Shown here piece after piece: positions 8,112-16,547 of a stretch of 64,000 nt of DNA. The position numbers and the translations under genes are program-made. The notes under the pieces are model-generated. The model was not told where the DNA came from. It was given only the letters and a program-made list of their open reading frames with translations, and did not search any database. Every line of letters starts with the position of its first letter. Positions within the stretch are counted from its first letter, which is position 1. The stretch is from Peptostreptococcaceae bacterium (GTDB taxonomy: Bacteria > Bacillota > Clostridia > Peptostreptococcales > Peptostreptococcaceae): assembly GCA_902363255.1 (NCBI GenBank), contig CABIZO010000004.1:248001-312000 (forward strand), written 5' to 3'.

Positions 8112-9071
8112 CTATCTACTTCCCTTATCATAAGGTTGTGCTACTGCTCTCGGCGCTTGAGAAGACTTAGAAGTAAATGCTAGTACTATTAAAGTTGCTA
8201 TAAAAGGTATCATCTTATATACATCACTTGGTATATGTAAACCTGATAATAAAGGTATTACAGAATAAGCTGATGCAATAGTCTTCATTAAACCAAAGAA
8301 AAATGCTGCAAATAAAACTCTTAAAGGTTTCCATTGACCAAATATCATAACTGCAAGGGCTAAAAATCCATATCCTGAAACTGTAGCATTAAAATTAGTT
8401 GATGTTGGTATGACAAAAACTAACCCTCCCAGGCCTGCCAATGCTCCAGAAATTAATACACCTGCATAACGCATTTTATAAACATTAATACCAACTGAGT
8501 CTGCTGCTTGAGGATGCTCACCACAAGCTCTAAGCCTAAGACCAAATCTTGTCTTATATAAAACTATAATAGATATAAATAAAATAGCTAGACCTATATA
8601 TGTTGTTATATAACAGTTTTTAAAGAATAAATTTCCTATTATAGGTATATCTCCTAATATGGGTACTGATGATATTCTAAAAGTATTCTTAAAAGTAATT
8701 TGTTGTACTCCATTTGTTTGAAGCATTCTAGCTGCATAAATAGCAAATGCCGGTGCAAACATATTTAAAGCTGTTCCACCTATAATTTGGTCTGCCTTCA
8801 TATTTATCGCTGAATAAGCAAGTAATAGAGAAAATATCATCCCTGTTATTACCGAAATAAGAATAGCAATTATTAATAATAATTGACCACTCATTTTGTC
8901 TTGCATTTGATTAATGAACAAAATACTTGTAAATGCCCCCATAATCATAATTCCATCTAAGGCTATATTTGTAACTCCACTTCGCTCAGTAAATACTCCA
9001 CCTAGCGCAACTATTAATAACGGTATAGAAAAGAACATGGTCTGTTGTACTATCAAAAATAGTATATCCAT
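8112..9071 (-). CDS. Nucleoside ABC transporter permease (NupQ/YufQ-like)
   Basis: Second membrane subunit of a BmpA-type nucleoside importer, BPD_transp_2 (LivH/RbsC-like) fold, 319 residues with about eight or more helices. The N-terminal GVFTERSGVTNIALDGIM and the RACGEHPQAADSVGIN loop are characteristic of this subfamily. The start codon overlaps the stop of the preceding permease by one base. It is the last gene of the four-gene operon. Confidence 0.9.
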   Translation of the reverse strand: MDILFLIVQQTMFFSIPLLIVALGGVFTERSGVTNIALDGIMIMGAFTSILFINQMQDKMSGQLLLIIAILISVITGMIFSLLLAYSAINMKADQIIGGTALNMFAPAFAIYAARMLQTNGVQQITFKNTFRISSVPILGDIPIIGNLFFKNCYITTYIGLAILFISIIVLYKTRFGLRLRACGEHPQAADSVGINVYKMRYAGVLISGALAGLGGLVFVIPTSTNFNATVSGYGFLALAVMIFGQWKPLRVLFAAFFFGLMKTIASAYSVIPLLSGLHIPSDVYKMIPFIATLIVLAFTSKSSQAPRAVAQPYDKGSR

Positions 9072-10237
9072 TACTCTTCACTCCCTTCTGTAGCTTCTTT
9101 AAATTGTTTCTCAGAATGTATTTCATTTTTTAAATCTTTCTTTTTTAATATTTTAGGTAATATTGACCTAAAGAATAATGCAAAGGCACTAAAGTAAATT
9201 ATACAAGCAATAATTATATCAATTACTTCTGGCATAAAATTAAGAGTTTGAAGATAATTTCCTCCAAGAGTTAAATAAGATATAAATATAGCCGAAAATA
9301 TTATTCCTATTGGATTTGATAAAGCAAGAAGTGCTACAGGTATTCCATTAAATCCTTCTACCGCTAAAACATCTACAACTTTTATATGTCTACCATTTGC
9401 ACCAGATAAATAAAGTAATCCTCCACCAAGTCCTGATAAAGCTCCTGATATTACCATCGATAAAACAATATTTCTTTTTTCATTTATTCCGGCATACTTA
9501 CTTGCTGATGAGTTAAATCCACAAGCTTTTAATTCATATCCAAAAACAGTTTTATTTAATATTATATAAATTAATATAGCTATAAATATAGCAATAATTA
9601 TACCTCCATTCACAGTGGATACATCCTTGTAATTACCTGTTACATTAGAAAAAATATTATCTAGACCCCATTTTGGTAAATCTGCACTTATCAAACAATT
9701 TTTTGACATGGACTTGTTTGAATCATATATAAATAACTTTACCAACATATTACATAAATACATTCCTATATAATTCATCATTATTGTTGAAATAACTTCA
9801 TGTACATTGTAATATGCTTTTAATATACCAGGTATTAAAGCCCATAAACCTCCTACAATTGATGCTACAAGTAGCGCTACTATCCAGTGAAATGGAGCTG
9901 GTAAAAACGTACATTTTACTCCTACAAATACAGCTGCAAAGGCACCCATTATAAATTGACCAGATGCACCGATATTAAATAACCCTGTTTTAAATGCAAA
10001 CCCTACAGATAATCCAGTCAAAATTAAAGGTGTGGCAAAATAAAGAACTTGACCTATTCCCTTCGCTCCTGTACTAAATCCACCTTGTAAAATTATCCAA
10101 AATCCATTTACAGATTGTGATGGGTTACTTATTAGTAAAACTATAAAACCAAAGGCTAGGCCTATTATAATTGCAAATATGGAAGACATTGCATTATTAA
10201 ATCCATCACTATGTATAAGTTTATTTAACTTATTCAT
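9071..10237 (-). CDS. Nucleoside ABC transporter permease (NupP/YufP-like)
   Basis: First membrane subunit of the same importer, 388 residues. GLSVGFAFKTGLFNIGASGQF and the loop ELKACGFNSSASKYAGIN match the NupP/YufP type. The C-terminal ~30 residues are a charged cytoplasmic tail. The gene overlaps the ATPase gene by 8 bp, so translation is probably coupled. Confidence 0.9.
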   Translation of the reverse strand: MNKLNKLIHSDGFNNAMSSIFAIIIGLAFGFIVLLISNPSQSVNGFWIILQGGFSTGAKGIGQVLYFATPLILTGLSVGFAFKTGLFNIGASGQFIMGAFAAVFVGVKCTFLPAPFHWIVALLVASIVGGLWALIPGILKAYYNVHEVISTIMMNYIGMYLCNMLVKLFIYDSNKSMSKNCLISADLPKWGLDNIFSNVTGNYKDVSTVNGGIIIAIFIAILIYIILNKTVFGYELKACGFNSSASKYAGINEKRNIVLSMVISGALSGLGGGLLYLSGANGRHIKVVDVLAVEGFNGIPVALLALSNPIGIIFSAIFISYLTLGGNYLQTLNFMPEVIDIIIACIIYFSAFALFFRSILPKILKKKDLKNEIHSEKQFKEATEGSEE

Positions 10238-11774
10238 TAGTATTCACCTCGCTTTTAAGTTGTGTTTTTGATCCCGCCATATATAAACCTAATTCTTGAA
10301 CTGTTACTTCTTTTGGATTTAAGTCTGCAACTATTTTACCTTCATAAACTACTAATATTCTATCGCTTAAGTTCATAACTTCATCTAATTCAAGGGAAAT
10401 AAGTAAAATAGCTTTTCCTCTATCTCTTTCTTCTACCAGCTGTTTATGAATATACTCTATAGCTCCTACATCCAAACCTCTAGTAGGTTGTACAGCAATT
10501 AATATTTCAGGATCTAAATCAACTTCTCTAGCAATAATTACCTTTTGTTGATTTCCTCCAGACATACTTCTAGCAGGTGTCTTTATACCTTGACCACTTC
10601 TTATATCAAATTTATCAATTAATTTATTTGCATATTTTTCTATATTTTGAAAATTTATAAATCCTTTATTTTGATATTCTTTTGTGTAATATCTTTTTAA
10701 TATAAGATTTTCACCTAGTGAATAATCTAAAACTAAACCATCTTTATGTCTATCCTCCGGTATGTGTGCCATTCCTTTAATATTTCTATGTCTAATACTA
10801 TCATGAGTTATATCCGCTCCATTTAATGCAATACTTCCACTACTAATTGGTCCCATCCCAGTTAATGCATATACTAATTCAGACTGACCATTTCCATCTA
10901 TACCAGCTATACACACAATTTCACCTTTCTTTACATTAAAAGATACATTATCTACTAGTTTTTTATTATTTTCCGTTGAATTTACTGATAAATCTTTAAC
11001 CTCTAAAACTGTTTCTCCTACCTGTGTTGTTTTCTTTTCAATATTTAAATTCACTTTACGACCTACCATCATTTCTGATAGATCTTCTTTTGTAACTTCA
11101 TTAACATTAACTGTAGCAATATATTTTCCTTTTCTAAGAACTGTGCATCTATCTGCTACAGCTTTTATTTCATTTAACTTATGGGTAATAAATAATATGG
11201 ATTTTCCTTCATGAGCTAAGCTTCTCATTATTTTCATTAATTCTTCTATTTCTTGTGGTGTGAGTACTGCAGTTGGTTCATCAAATATTAGTATTTCATT
11301 ATCTCTATATAACATTTTTAATATTTCAACACGTTGTTGCATCCCAACGGTTATATCTTCTATAATGGCATCTGGATCAACCATTAAACCATATTTTTGT
11401 GACAAATCCATAACTCTTTTTCTAGCATCATCCATTTTTAATAAACCATGTTGCGTTGTCTCCACCCCTAAAATTATATTTTGTAAAACACTAAAGTTAT
11501 GAACTAATTTGAAATGTTGGTGAACCATACCTATTCCTAAATCATTTGCGTCATTTGGATCTTTTATATTTACTACTTCACCATTTTTTTTAATTACTCC
11601 TTTTTCTGGTTGGTATAAACCAAATAATACACTCATTAGCGTAGACTTTCCTGCTCCATTTTCACCTAATAAAGCATGTATTTCTCCCTTGCTGAGTTGT
11701 AAAGTTATATCGTCATTAGCTATTATTCCAGGAAATTCTTTAGTTATATGTAGCATTTCTATTATATGTTCCAT
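10230..11774 (-). CDS. Nucleoside ABC transporter ATPase, two domains (NupO/YufO-like)
   Basis: Tandem ABC ATPase of the carbohydrate/nucleoside (RbsA-like) class, 514 residues. Domain 1 has Walker A GENGAGKST and Walker B LIFDEPTAVLT with a weak signature (ITVGMQQR). Domain 2 has a degenerate P-loop (GIDGNGQSE, lysine replaced) with signature MSGGNQQK and AVQPTRGLDVG. This asymmetry is normal for the family. An intrinsic terminator lies between this gene and the upstream binding-protein gene, so less ATPase than binding protein should be made. Confidence 0.92.
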   Translation of the reverse strand: MEHIIEMLHITKEFPGIIANDDITLQLSKGEIHALLGENGAGKSTLMSVLFGLYQPEKGVIKKNGEVVNIKDPNDANDLGIGMVHQHFKLVHNFSVLQNIILGVETTQHGLLKMDDARKRVMDLSQKYGLMVDPDAIIEDITVGMQQRVEILKMLYRDNEILIFDEPTAVLTPQEIEELMKIMRSLAHEGKSILFITHKLNEIKAVADRCTVLRKGKYIATVNVNEVTKEDLSEMMVGRKVNLNIEKKTTQVGETVLEVKDLSVNSTENNKKLVDNVSFNVKKGEIVCIAGIDGNGQSELVYALTGMGPISSGSIALNGADITHDSIRHRNIKGMAHIPEDRHKDGLVLDYSLGENLILKRYYTKEYQNKGFINFQNIEKYANKLIDKFDIRSGQGIKTPARSMSGGNQQKVIIAREVDLDPEILIAVQPTRGLDVGAIEYIHKQLVEERDRGKAILLISLELDEVMNLSDRILVVYEGKIVADLNPKEVTVQELGLYMAGSKTQLKSEVNTNE

Positions 11775-11853
11775 ATATATCTCCTTACTAAATATTCTTT
11801 TATTCTAATTATACAAGAAAGTAGGTTATTTTACAATTTATGGTAATCAATGT

Positions 11854-11883
11854 GTAAAAAAGTCAGTTCAATAGAACTGACTT
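11854..11883 (-). terminator. Terminator/attenuator between bmpA-like gene and ATPase gene
   Basis: AAGTCAGTTC and GAACTGACTT form a perfect 10-bp stem with a 4-base loop (11860-11883). On the minus strand it is followed by six T. It lies inside the operon, so it should pass only part of transcription to the ATPase and permease genes. Confidence 0.8.
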
Positions 11884-11909
11884 AAGTACTAATTTATATA
11901 CATACTTTT

Positions 11910-12995
11910 TTATTTTACTACTTTAACAGATACAATACTAACATCTAAATCTGTAGCATTTTCCACATCATCTTTTTGAAGTTCTATTTTTCCATCTGCT
12001 AAATCTTTATAAACTTTATCATAATCTTCTGTAGTGAATTTTTCAAATTTAGAAGTATCCATAGGAAGTTTAACACCATCTTTATCTGCACCTAGTACCA
12101 AAGATTCTCCTCCTGGGAATTTATCATTATAATATTCTTCTAATGTTTGTGTTACTGCTGATGATAAACCTTTCATTGCAGAAGTTATTACTGTATCAGA
12201 TTCACTACTTTGATCAACATCAACACCTATAACCTTTTTACCATCTATAGCCTCAGCAGCCGACATTACAGAGTTTCCTACAGCACCACCACAAGCAAAT
12301 ATTACTTCTGTACCATCTGTATACCAAGATGAAGCTAATGTTTGTACTTCTGGTGTAGCATCAAATCCACCAGTATAGTGATATTTAATATCTACCTTAT
12401 CTATACCTAATTCTTTAGCTGCAGCATCTGCACCTTGAACAAAACCGTATCCATAACGCATAACTGCTGGAACTGCCATACCACCCATAAATCCTAATTT
12501 AGTATAACCATCTTTTACAGCTGCATATCCAGCTAAATATCCAGATTGTTCTTCAGCAAATACTATACCTACAGTATTATCATTTGTTTTGTAATCTTTA
12601 TAGTCTGCATCATGAGGATTTCCATCAATTAATATGAAGTGCACATCTGGATATTTGTCTTGTGCTATGTATATTGGTTCTTCAAATAAATATCCAGGAG
12701 TTACGACTACTTTAGCCCCACCTTTAACAGCTAGTTCTATAGCTGCCAAATATGCATCTGTAGATTGCTCAGTTGGCTTGTAGTACTCATGAGAAATATT
12801 ATTTTCTTTAGCATAAGCCTCTATTCCTTCCCAGGTACCTTGGTTAAAAGATTTGTCATCAATTGTACCTATGTCAGTTATCATTGCAATTTCTTTACCA
12901 TCACTACTAGATTCATCTGACGAAGAAGAATTATTACATGCAACTAAACTAAATCCTAGGATACAAGATAGTAAAATAGATAAGATTTTTTTCAT
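11910..12995 (-). CDS. BmpA/PnrA-family nucleoside-binding lipoprotein (NupN-like)
   Basis: Extracellular lipoprotein that captures purine nucleosides for the downstream ABC transporter. The signal peptide ends in a lipobox (LVAC, Cys ~20), followed by a Ser-rich linker. GTIDDKSFNQGTWEG is the hallmark of the Bmp family, and IFACGGAVGNSVMSAAE and VIGVDVDQS belong to the binding cleft. I chose the ATG at 12995 (MKKILS) over the one at 13034 because AGGGGG lies between them. First gene of the operon; a dyad symmetry element lies just upstream. Confidence 0.92.
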   Translation of the reverse strand: MKKILSILLSCILGFSLVACNNSSSSDESSSDGKEIAMITDIGTIDDKSFNQGTWEGIEAYAKENNISHEYYKPTEQSTDAYLAAIELAVKGGAKVVVTPGYLFEEPIYIAQDKYPDVHFILIDGNPHDADYKDYKTNDNTVGIVFAEEQSGYLAGYAAVKDGYTKLGFMGGMAVPAVMRYGYGFVQGADAAAKELGIDKVDIKYHYTGGFDATPEVQTLASSWYTDGTEVIFACGGAVGNSVMSAAEAIDGKKVIGVDVDQSSESDTVITSAMKGLSSAVTQTLEEYYNDKFPGGESLVLGADKDGVKLPMDTSKFEKFTTEDYDKVYKDLADGKIELQKDDVENATDLDVSIVSVKVVK

Positions 12996-13020
12996 TCCTT
13001 TGTTTCCCCCTATAATTTTT

Positions 13021-13034
13021 TTGACTCTCGTCAA
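13021..13034. promoter_or_regulatory. Dyad symmetry (candidate operator) before nupN-like gene
   Basis: TTGAC and GTCAA arms separated by 4 bases, placed between a possible TATAAT (minus strand, 13044-13039) and the ribosome site. The position suits a repressor site, but no known regulator matches it to my knowledge. Confidence 0.35.
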
Positions 13035-13157
13035 GATAATTATATTCCATTTATTTCCATTTTAAAAGTAGTTATAAATATTTTGTTGAATTAGTTTAAT
13101 ATTATATTGAAATAAACTATTCAGAATAACTAAATTGGAAAAATATTCAATTACTCC

Positions 13158-13186
13158 TTGCCCTAGTTTATTACTGTTGTTATAAT
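13158..13186 (+). promoter_or_regulatory. Predicted promoter of LCP genes
   Basis: TTGCCC (13158-13163), a 17-bp spacer and TATAAT (13181-13186), 37 bp before the first LytR-CpsA-Psr start. Confidence 0.6.
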
Positions 13187-13222
13187 TTTTACTATAAAAA
13201 TAAATCAGATTGGGTGGGGAAA

Positions 13223-14230
13223 ATGTCAAAATTAAAAAAAATAATTATTTGTATTGTATCGCTTATTATCATAATACCTTTATCAATTTACGGATATGTA
13301 CAATACAAACTAAAAGATGTAACAGTAACATCAACTTATAAATCTAAGATTGAAGAAGTTGATGGTATCACTAATATTTTATTACTTGGAACGGATGGTA
13401 GAAAAGATGAAACTGCATTTAGAACAGATTCTATGATTATTCTTACTCTAGATAACAATAATAAAAATATTAAACTTACCTCTTTAGCAAGAGATACTTA
13501 TGTTGATATACCTGGAAAAGGTAAAGGAAAATTAAATACAGCTTATTTTTGGGGAAAAGAAGACTTGTTATTTGAAACTATTGAAAATGAATTTGGTATA
13601 GGTCTAGATAAATATGTAATTGTAGATTTTACATCTTTAATGGATATTATATACACTTTAGATGGAATTGAGGTAAATATAAAAGAATCTGAAATAGACG
13701 AAGTAAATAAATATATTCCAGAATGCTATAAGTTTTGCGAAAATCCTAACAAAGGAGAAATGGAATTAATAAAAAAATCAGGAAAGCAAACTGTAAATGG
13801 ATATCAAGCCTTATCTTATAGTCGTATTAGAAAAAATGATAGTGCCATACTTAGAGATGGCAGACAAAGAAAAGTTATTTATGCCATTATGAAAAAATAT
13901 AAAAATCTTTCTTTTACAAAATATCCAGAGCTAATTGATGCTATAACTCCTTATATTACTACAAATCTAACATCTAATGAAATAACTAGTATTGCATTTA
14001 CAGGTCATAATATTTTATCTGGTAAATCTCTAAAAACTGTCTTAAAAGAAGGTGAATTCCCTATTACTGATGAAATACATTCAAAAGGTGGTATATATGG
14101 TAATTCAGGTTGGGTATGGCTATATGATACCAACTCAACATGCGTACTTAGAGATTTTATATATAATAATATTGAAATGGATGAAAATGAGTATTTACTT
14201 GATAACGCCAATATTACTCTAAATTACTAA
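13223..14230 (+). CDS. LytR-CpsA-Psr (LCP) family protein 1
   Basis: Membrane-anchored enzyme that attaches lipid-linked glycopolymers (teichoic-acid-like or capsule) to peptidoglycan. One N-terminal membrane helix (IIICIVSLIIIIPLSIYGYV) is followed by the LCP domain: NILLLGTDGRKDE, RTDSMIILTLD, LTSLARDTYVDIPG with conserved arginine and aspartates, and later YSRIRKNDSAILRDGRQRKV. I use the ATG at 13223; the GTG at 13214 is part of the ribosome site. It is the first of two tandem paralogues. Confidence 0.92.
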   Translation: MSKLKKIIICIVSLIIIIPLSIYGYVQYKLKDVTVTSTYKSKIEEVDGITNILLLGTDGRKDETAFRTDSMIILTLDNNNKNIKLTSLARDTYVDIPGKGKGKLNTAYFWGKEDLLFETIENEFGIGLDKYVIVDFTSLMDIIYTLDGIEVNIKESEIDEVNKYIPECYKFCENPNKGEMELIKKSGKQTVNGYQALSYSRIRKNDSAILRDGRQRKVIYAIMKKYKNLSFTKYPELIDAITPYITTNLTSNEITSIAFTGHNILSGKSLKTVLKEGEFPITDEIHSKGGIYGNSGWVWLYDTNSTCVLRDFIYNNIEMDENEYLLDNANITLNY

Positions 14231-14282
14231 ATTTATTTATAATCTATTTAAAGTTGTGATCTTACAATAAAGGAGTGAAAAT

Positions 14283-15260
14283 ATGTCTCGTGGAAAAAAA
14301 ATAGCTATAACTTTAATTTTAATACTTTTATTATTACCAATTGCACTTTTTGGATTTCTTTATTACAAAATAACTAATATAAAAACTAATGAACAGGTTA
14401 ATGGAGTTAGTAACATATTATTACTCGGTACTGATGGTAGAGAAAGTGAGAGCGCATATAGATCTGACTGTATGATGATACTAACTATTGATAATACGCA
14501 TAATAGTGTAAAGTTAACTTCTCTAGCCCGTGATACTTATGTTGATATACCTGGTGAAGGTATGGGTAAACTTAATGCATCTTACTTTTGGGGTAAAGAG
14601 CAACTATTGTTTAAAACTATAAATAATGAATTTGGAATAGAAATAGATAAGTTTATCCAAATTGACTTTGAGGGATTAATGGATGTAATCACTGAAATTG
14701 GAGGAGTCGAAGTTGATATAACAGAAAAAGAAATGAAGGCAGTCAATGAGTTTGTCCCTTCTACATATGAATCTTATGACAATCCTGATAAAGGTGAAAT
14801 GAGGCTAATTCCAGGATCTGGTGTACAAACATTAACAGGATATCAAGCTATATCCTATTGCAGAATTAGAGATATAGACAGTGCTATTTATAGAGATGGT
14901 CGACAAAGAAAAGTTATAATGGGAGTTGCATCAAAATTTAAAAGTATGCCTATATCAGAATATCCTAAATTAGTAAAATCCTTACTTCCTTGTGTAAACA
15001 CTAATATGGGATCTGTAGAATTACTAAATTTAGGTACATCTGCATATAATATTCTTTCAAAAGGTGGTACTATTAAACAAGGACAATTTCCTATCATTGA
15101 TGAAGTACACTCAAAAGGTGGAAAATACAAAGATGCCGGATGGGTATGGTTATATGATAAAAATTCTGTAATTGTTTTAAAACAGTTTATTTTTGATGAT
15201 ATATCAATGGAAGATAACAAATACTTAAACGAAACAAATAAAATAGAATTAAATTATTAA
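14283..15260 (+). CDS. LytR-CpsA-Psr (LCP) family protein 2
   Basis: Paralogue of the preceding gene with the same domain order: N-terminal helix, NILLLGTDGRESE, RSDCMMILTID, LTSLARDTYVDIPG and YCRIRDIDSAIYRDGRQRKV. The two proteins are clearly collinear along their length, which indicates local duplication. The 52-bp gap holds a good AAAGGAGTG site and no terminator, so the pair is probably co-transcribed. The two copies may serve different glycopolymers. Confidence 0.92.
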   Translation: MSRGKKIAITLILILLLLPIALFGFLYYKITNIKTNEQVNGVSNILLLGTDGRESESAYRSDCMMILTIDNTHNSVKLTSLARDTYVDIPGEGMGKLNASYFWGKEQLLFKTINNEFGIEIDKFIQIDFEGLMDVITEIGGVEVDITEKEMKAVNEFVPSTYESYDNPDKGEMRLIPGSGVQTLTGYQAISYCRIRDIDSAIYRDGRQRKVIMGVASKFKSMPISEYPKLVKSLLPCVNTNMGSVELLNLGTSAYNILSKGGTIKQGQFPIIDEVHSKGGKYKDAGWVWLYDKNSVIVLKQFIFDDISMEDNKYLNETNKIELNY

Positions 15261-15290
15261 AATTCACTTTGATCATATCAGCAAAACGTA

Positions 15291-15347
15291 AAATTCCTTT
15301 ACTTAAACCACTGTATTGGTAAATAAGTAAAGGGATTTTTATTTTTT
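15291..15347 (+). terminator. Terminator after LCP genes
   Basis: AAATTCCTTTACTTA (15291-15305) pairs with TAAGTAAAGGGATTT (15324-15338) with one G-U pair, followed by a T-rich tail. Confidence 0.8.
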
Positions 15348-15409
15348 GTAACACATCTTTAGATCTTCTAATATAATATATTATCGTAAATTTATAGGGG
15401 GATGTGTAT

Positions 15410-16450
15410 ATGCATAAAAAAATTATTGCTCTTTCAAGCGCTCTGTGTTTAGGAATTTGTTGTCTTACTGGTTGTTCTTCTAACTCTGATAACCAAACTA
15501 CAAAAGAAAAGGAATTAGATAAAGTTACAGTAGCAGAAGTAACTCACTCTGTTTTCTATGCGCCTCAATACGCAGCAATCACTAAGGGATTCTTTGAAGA
15601 AGAAGGAATAGAAATAGATCTTATAGACGCACAAGGTGCTGACAAGACTATGGCTGCATTAATTTCAGGAGAAGCTGATATTGGTTTAATGGGGCCAGAA
15701 GCTTCTATATACGTATATAATCAAGGTAGTGATGATTATGCTATAAACTTTGCACAATTAACAAAAAGGGACGGAAGTTTTATAGTATCTAGAGAAAAAA
15801 ATGATAATTTTTCTTATAAAGACTTAGAAGGAAAAGAAATACTAGGTGGAAGAGCTGGTGGAGTACCTCTAATGACATTGGAATACTTATTAAAAAATGA
15901 AGGTTTAACTATTGGTGAAAATGAATCAAAAGGTGAAGTTGACGTAAGAACCGATGTACAATTTGGTGTAATGGCCGGGGCTTTTGCTGCTGGTGAAGCT
16001 GATTATACAACTGCATTTGAACCTACAGCAACTCAATTAGTAAAAGAAGGCGCTGGATATATAGTAGCATCTGTTGGTCAAGATGCTGGTGAAATACCTT
16101 TTACTTGTTATAGTGCTACAAAATCCTATATGGACGAAAACGCTGACTTAATACAAAGATTTACTAATGCTTTATATAAAGGTCAACAATGGGTTCAAGA
16201 ATCATCTGATGAAGAAGTTGCTAAAGCTATGCAACCATTCTTCGAAGATACTTCACTAGAAGACTTAGAAATTGTTGCTCAAAAATATAAAGAAATCGAT
16301 GCATGGGCAACTAATCCTCTTTTAAAAGAAGATAGTTTAAACAGATTAATGGATGTTATGATTGAAGGCGGAGAATTAGATGAAAAAGTGCCATATGATT
16401 CAATTGTAACTACAACATATGCTGAAAAAGCCATCGAAAATAACAAATAA
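15410..16450 (+). CDS. ABC transporter substrate-binding lipoprotein (SsuA/NMT1-like)
   Basis: Lipoprotein with lipobox LTGC near residue 23. The mature part is a NMT1/SsuA-type type II periplasmic-binding fold: TVAEVTHSVFYAPQYAAITK, FFEEEGIEIDLIDAQGADKT, ISGEADIGLMGPEAS and LLKNEGLTIGE. Proteins of this fold bind sulfonates, nitrate or thiamine-pyrimidine precursors; I cannot choose. AGGGGG 8 bases upstream sets the ATG at 15410. It is monocistronic with a strong terminator, and lacks its ATPase and permease; those at 6519-8076 belong to the same family and have no binding protein. Confidence 0.88.
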   Translation: MHKKIIALSSALCLGICCLTGCSSNSDNQTTKEKELDKVTVAEVTHSVFYAPQYAAITKGFFEEEGIEIDLIDAQGADKTMAALISGEADIGLMGPEASIYVYNQGSDDYAINFAQLTKRDGSFIVSREKNDNFSYKDLEGKEILGGRAGGVPLMTLEYLLKNEGLTIGENESKGEVDVRTDVQFGVMAGAFAAGEADYTTAFEPTATQLVKEGAGYIVASVGQDAGEIPFTCYSATKSYMDENADLIQRFTNALYKGQQWVQESSDEEVAKAMQPFFEDTSLEDLEIVAQKYKEIDAWATNPLLKEDSLNRLMDVMIEGGELDEKVPYDSIVTTTYAEKAIENNK

Positions 16451-16476
16451 AAATTCGCTTTGCTCATCACTATAAA

Positions 16477-16506
16477 AAAAAGGATCACTCAGAAGTGATC
16501 CTTTTT
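16477..16506. terminator. Bidirectional terminator
   Basis: AAAAAGGATCACT (16477-16489) and AGTGATCCTTTTT (16494-16506) form a perfect 13-bp stem with a 4-base loop. It serves the binding-protein gene and the convergent flavoprotein operon. Confidence 0.9.
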
Positions 16507-16547
16507 CATATAAAATTTTAAATTTATTCTTTTTTATACTAATATTA

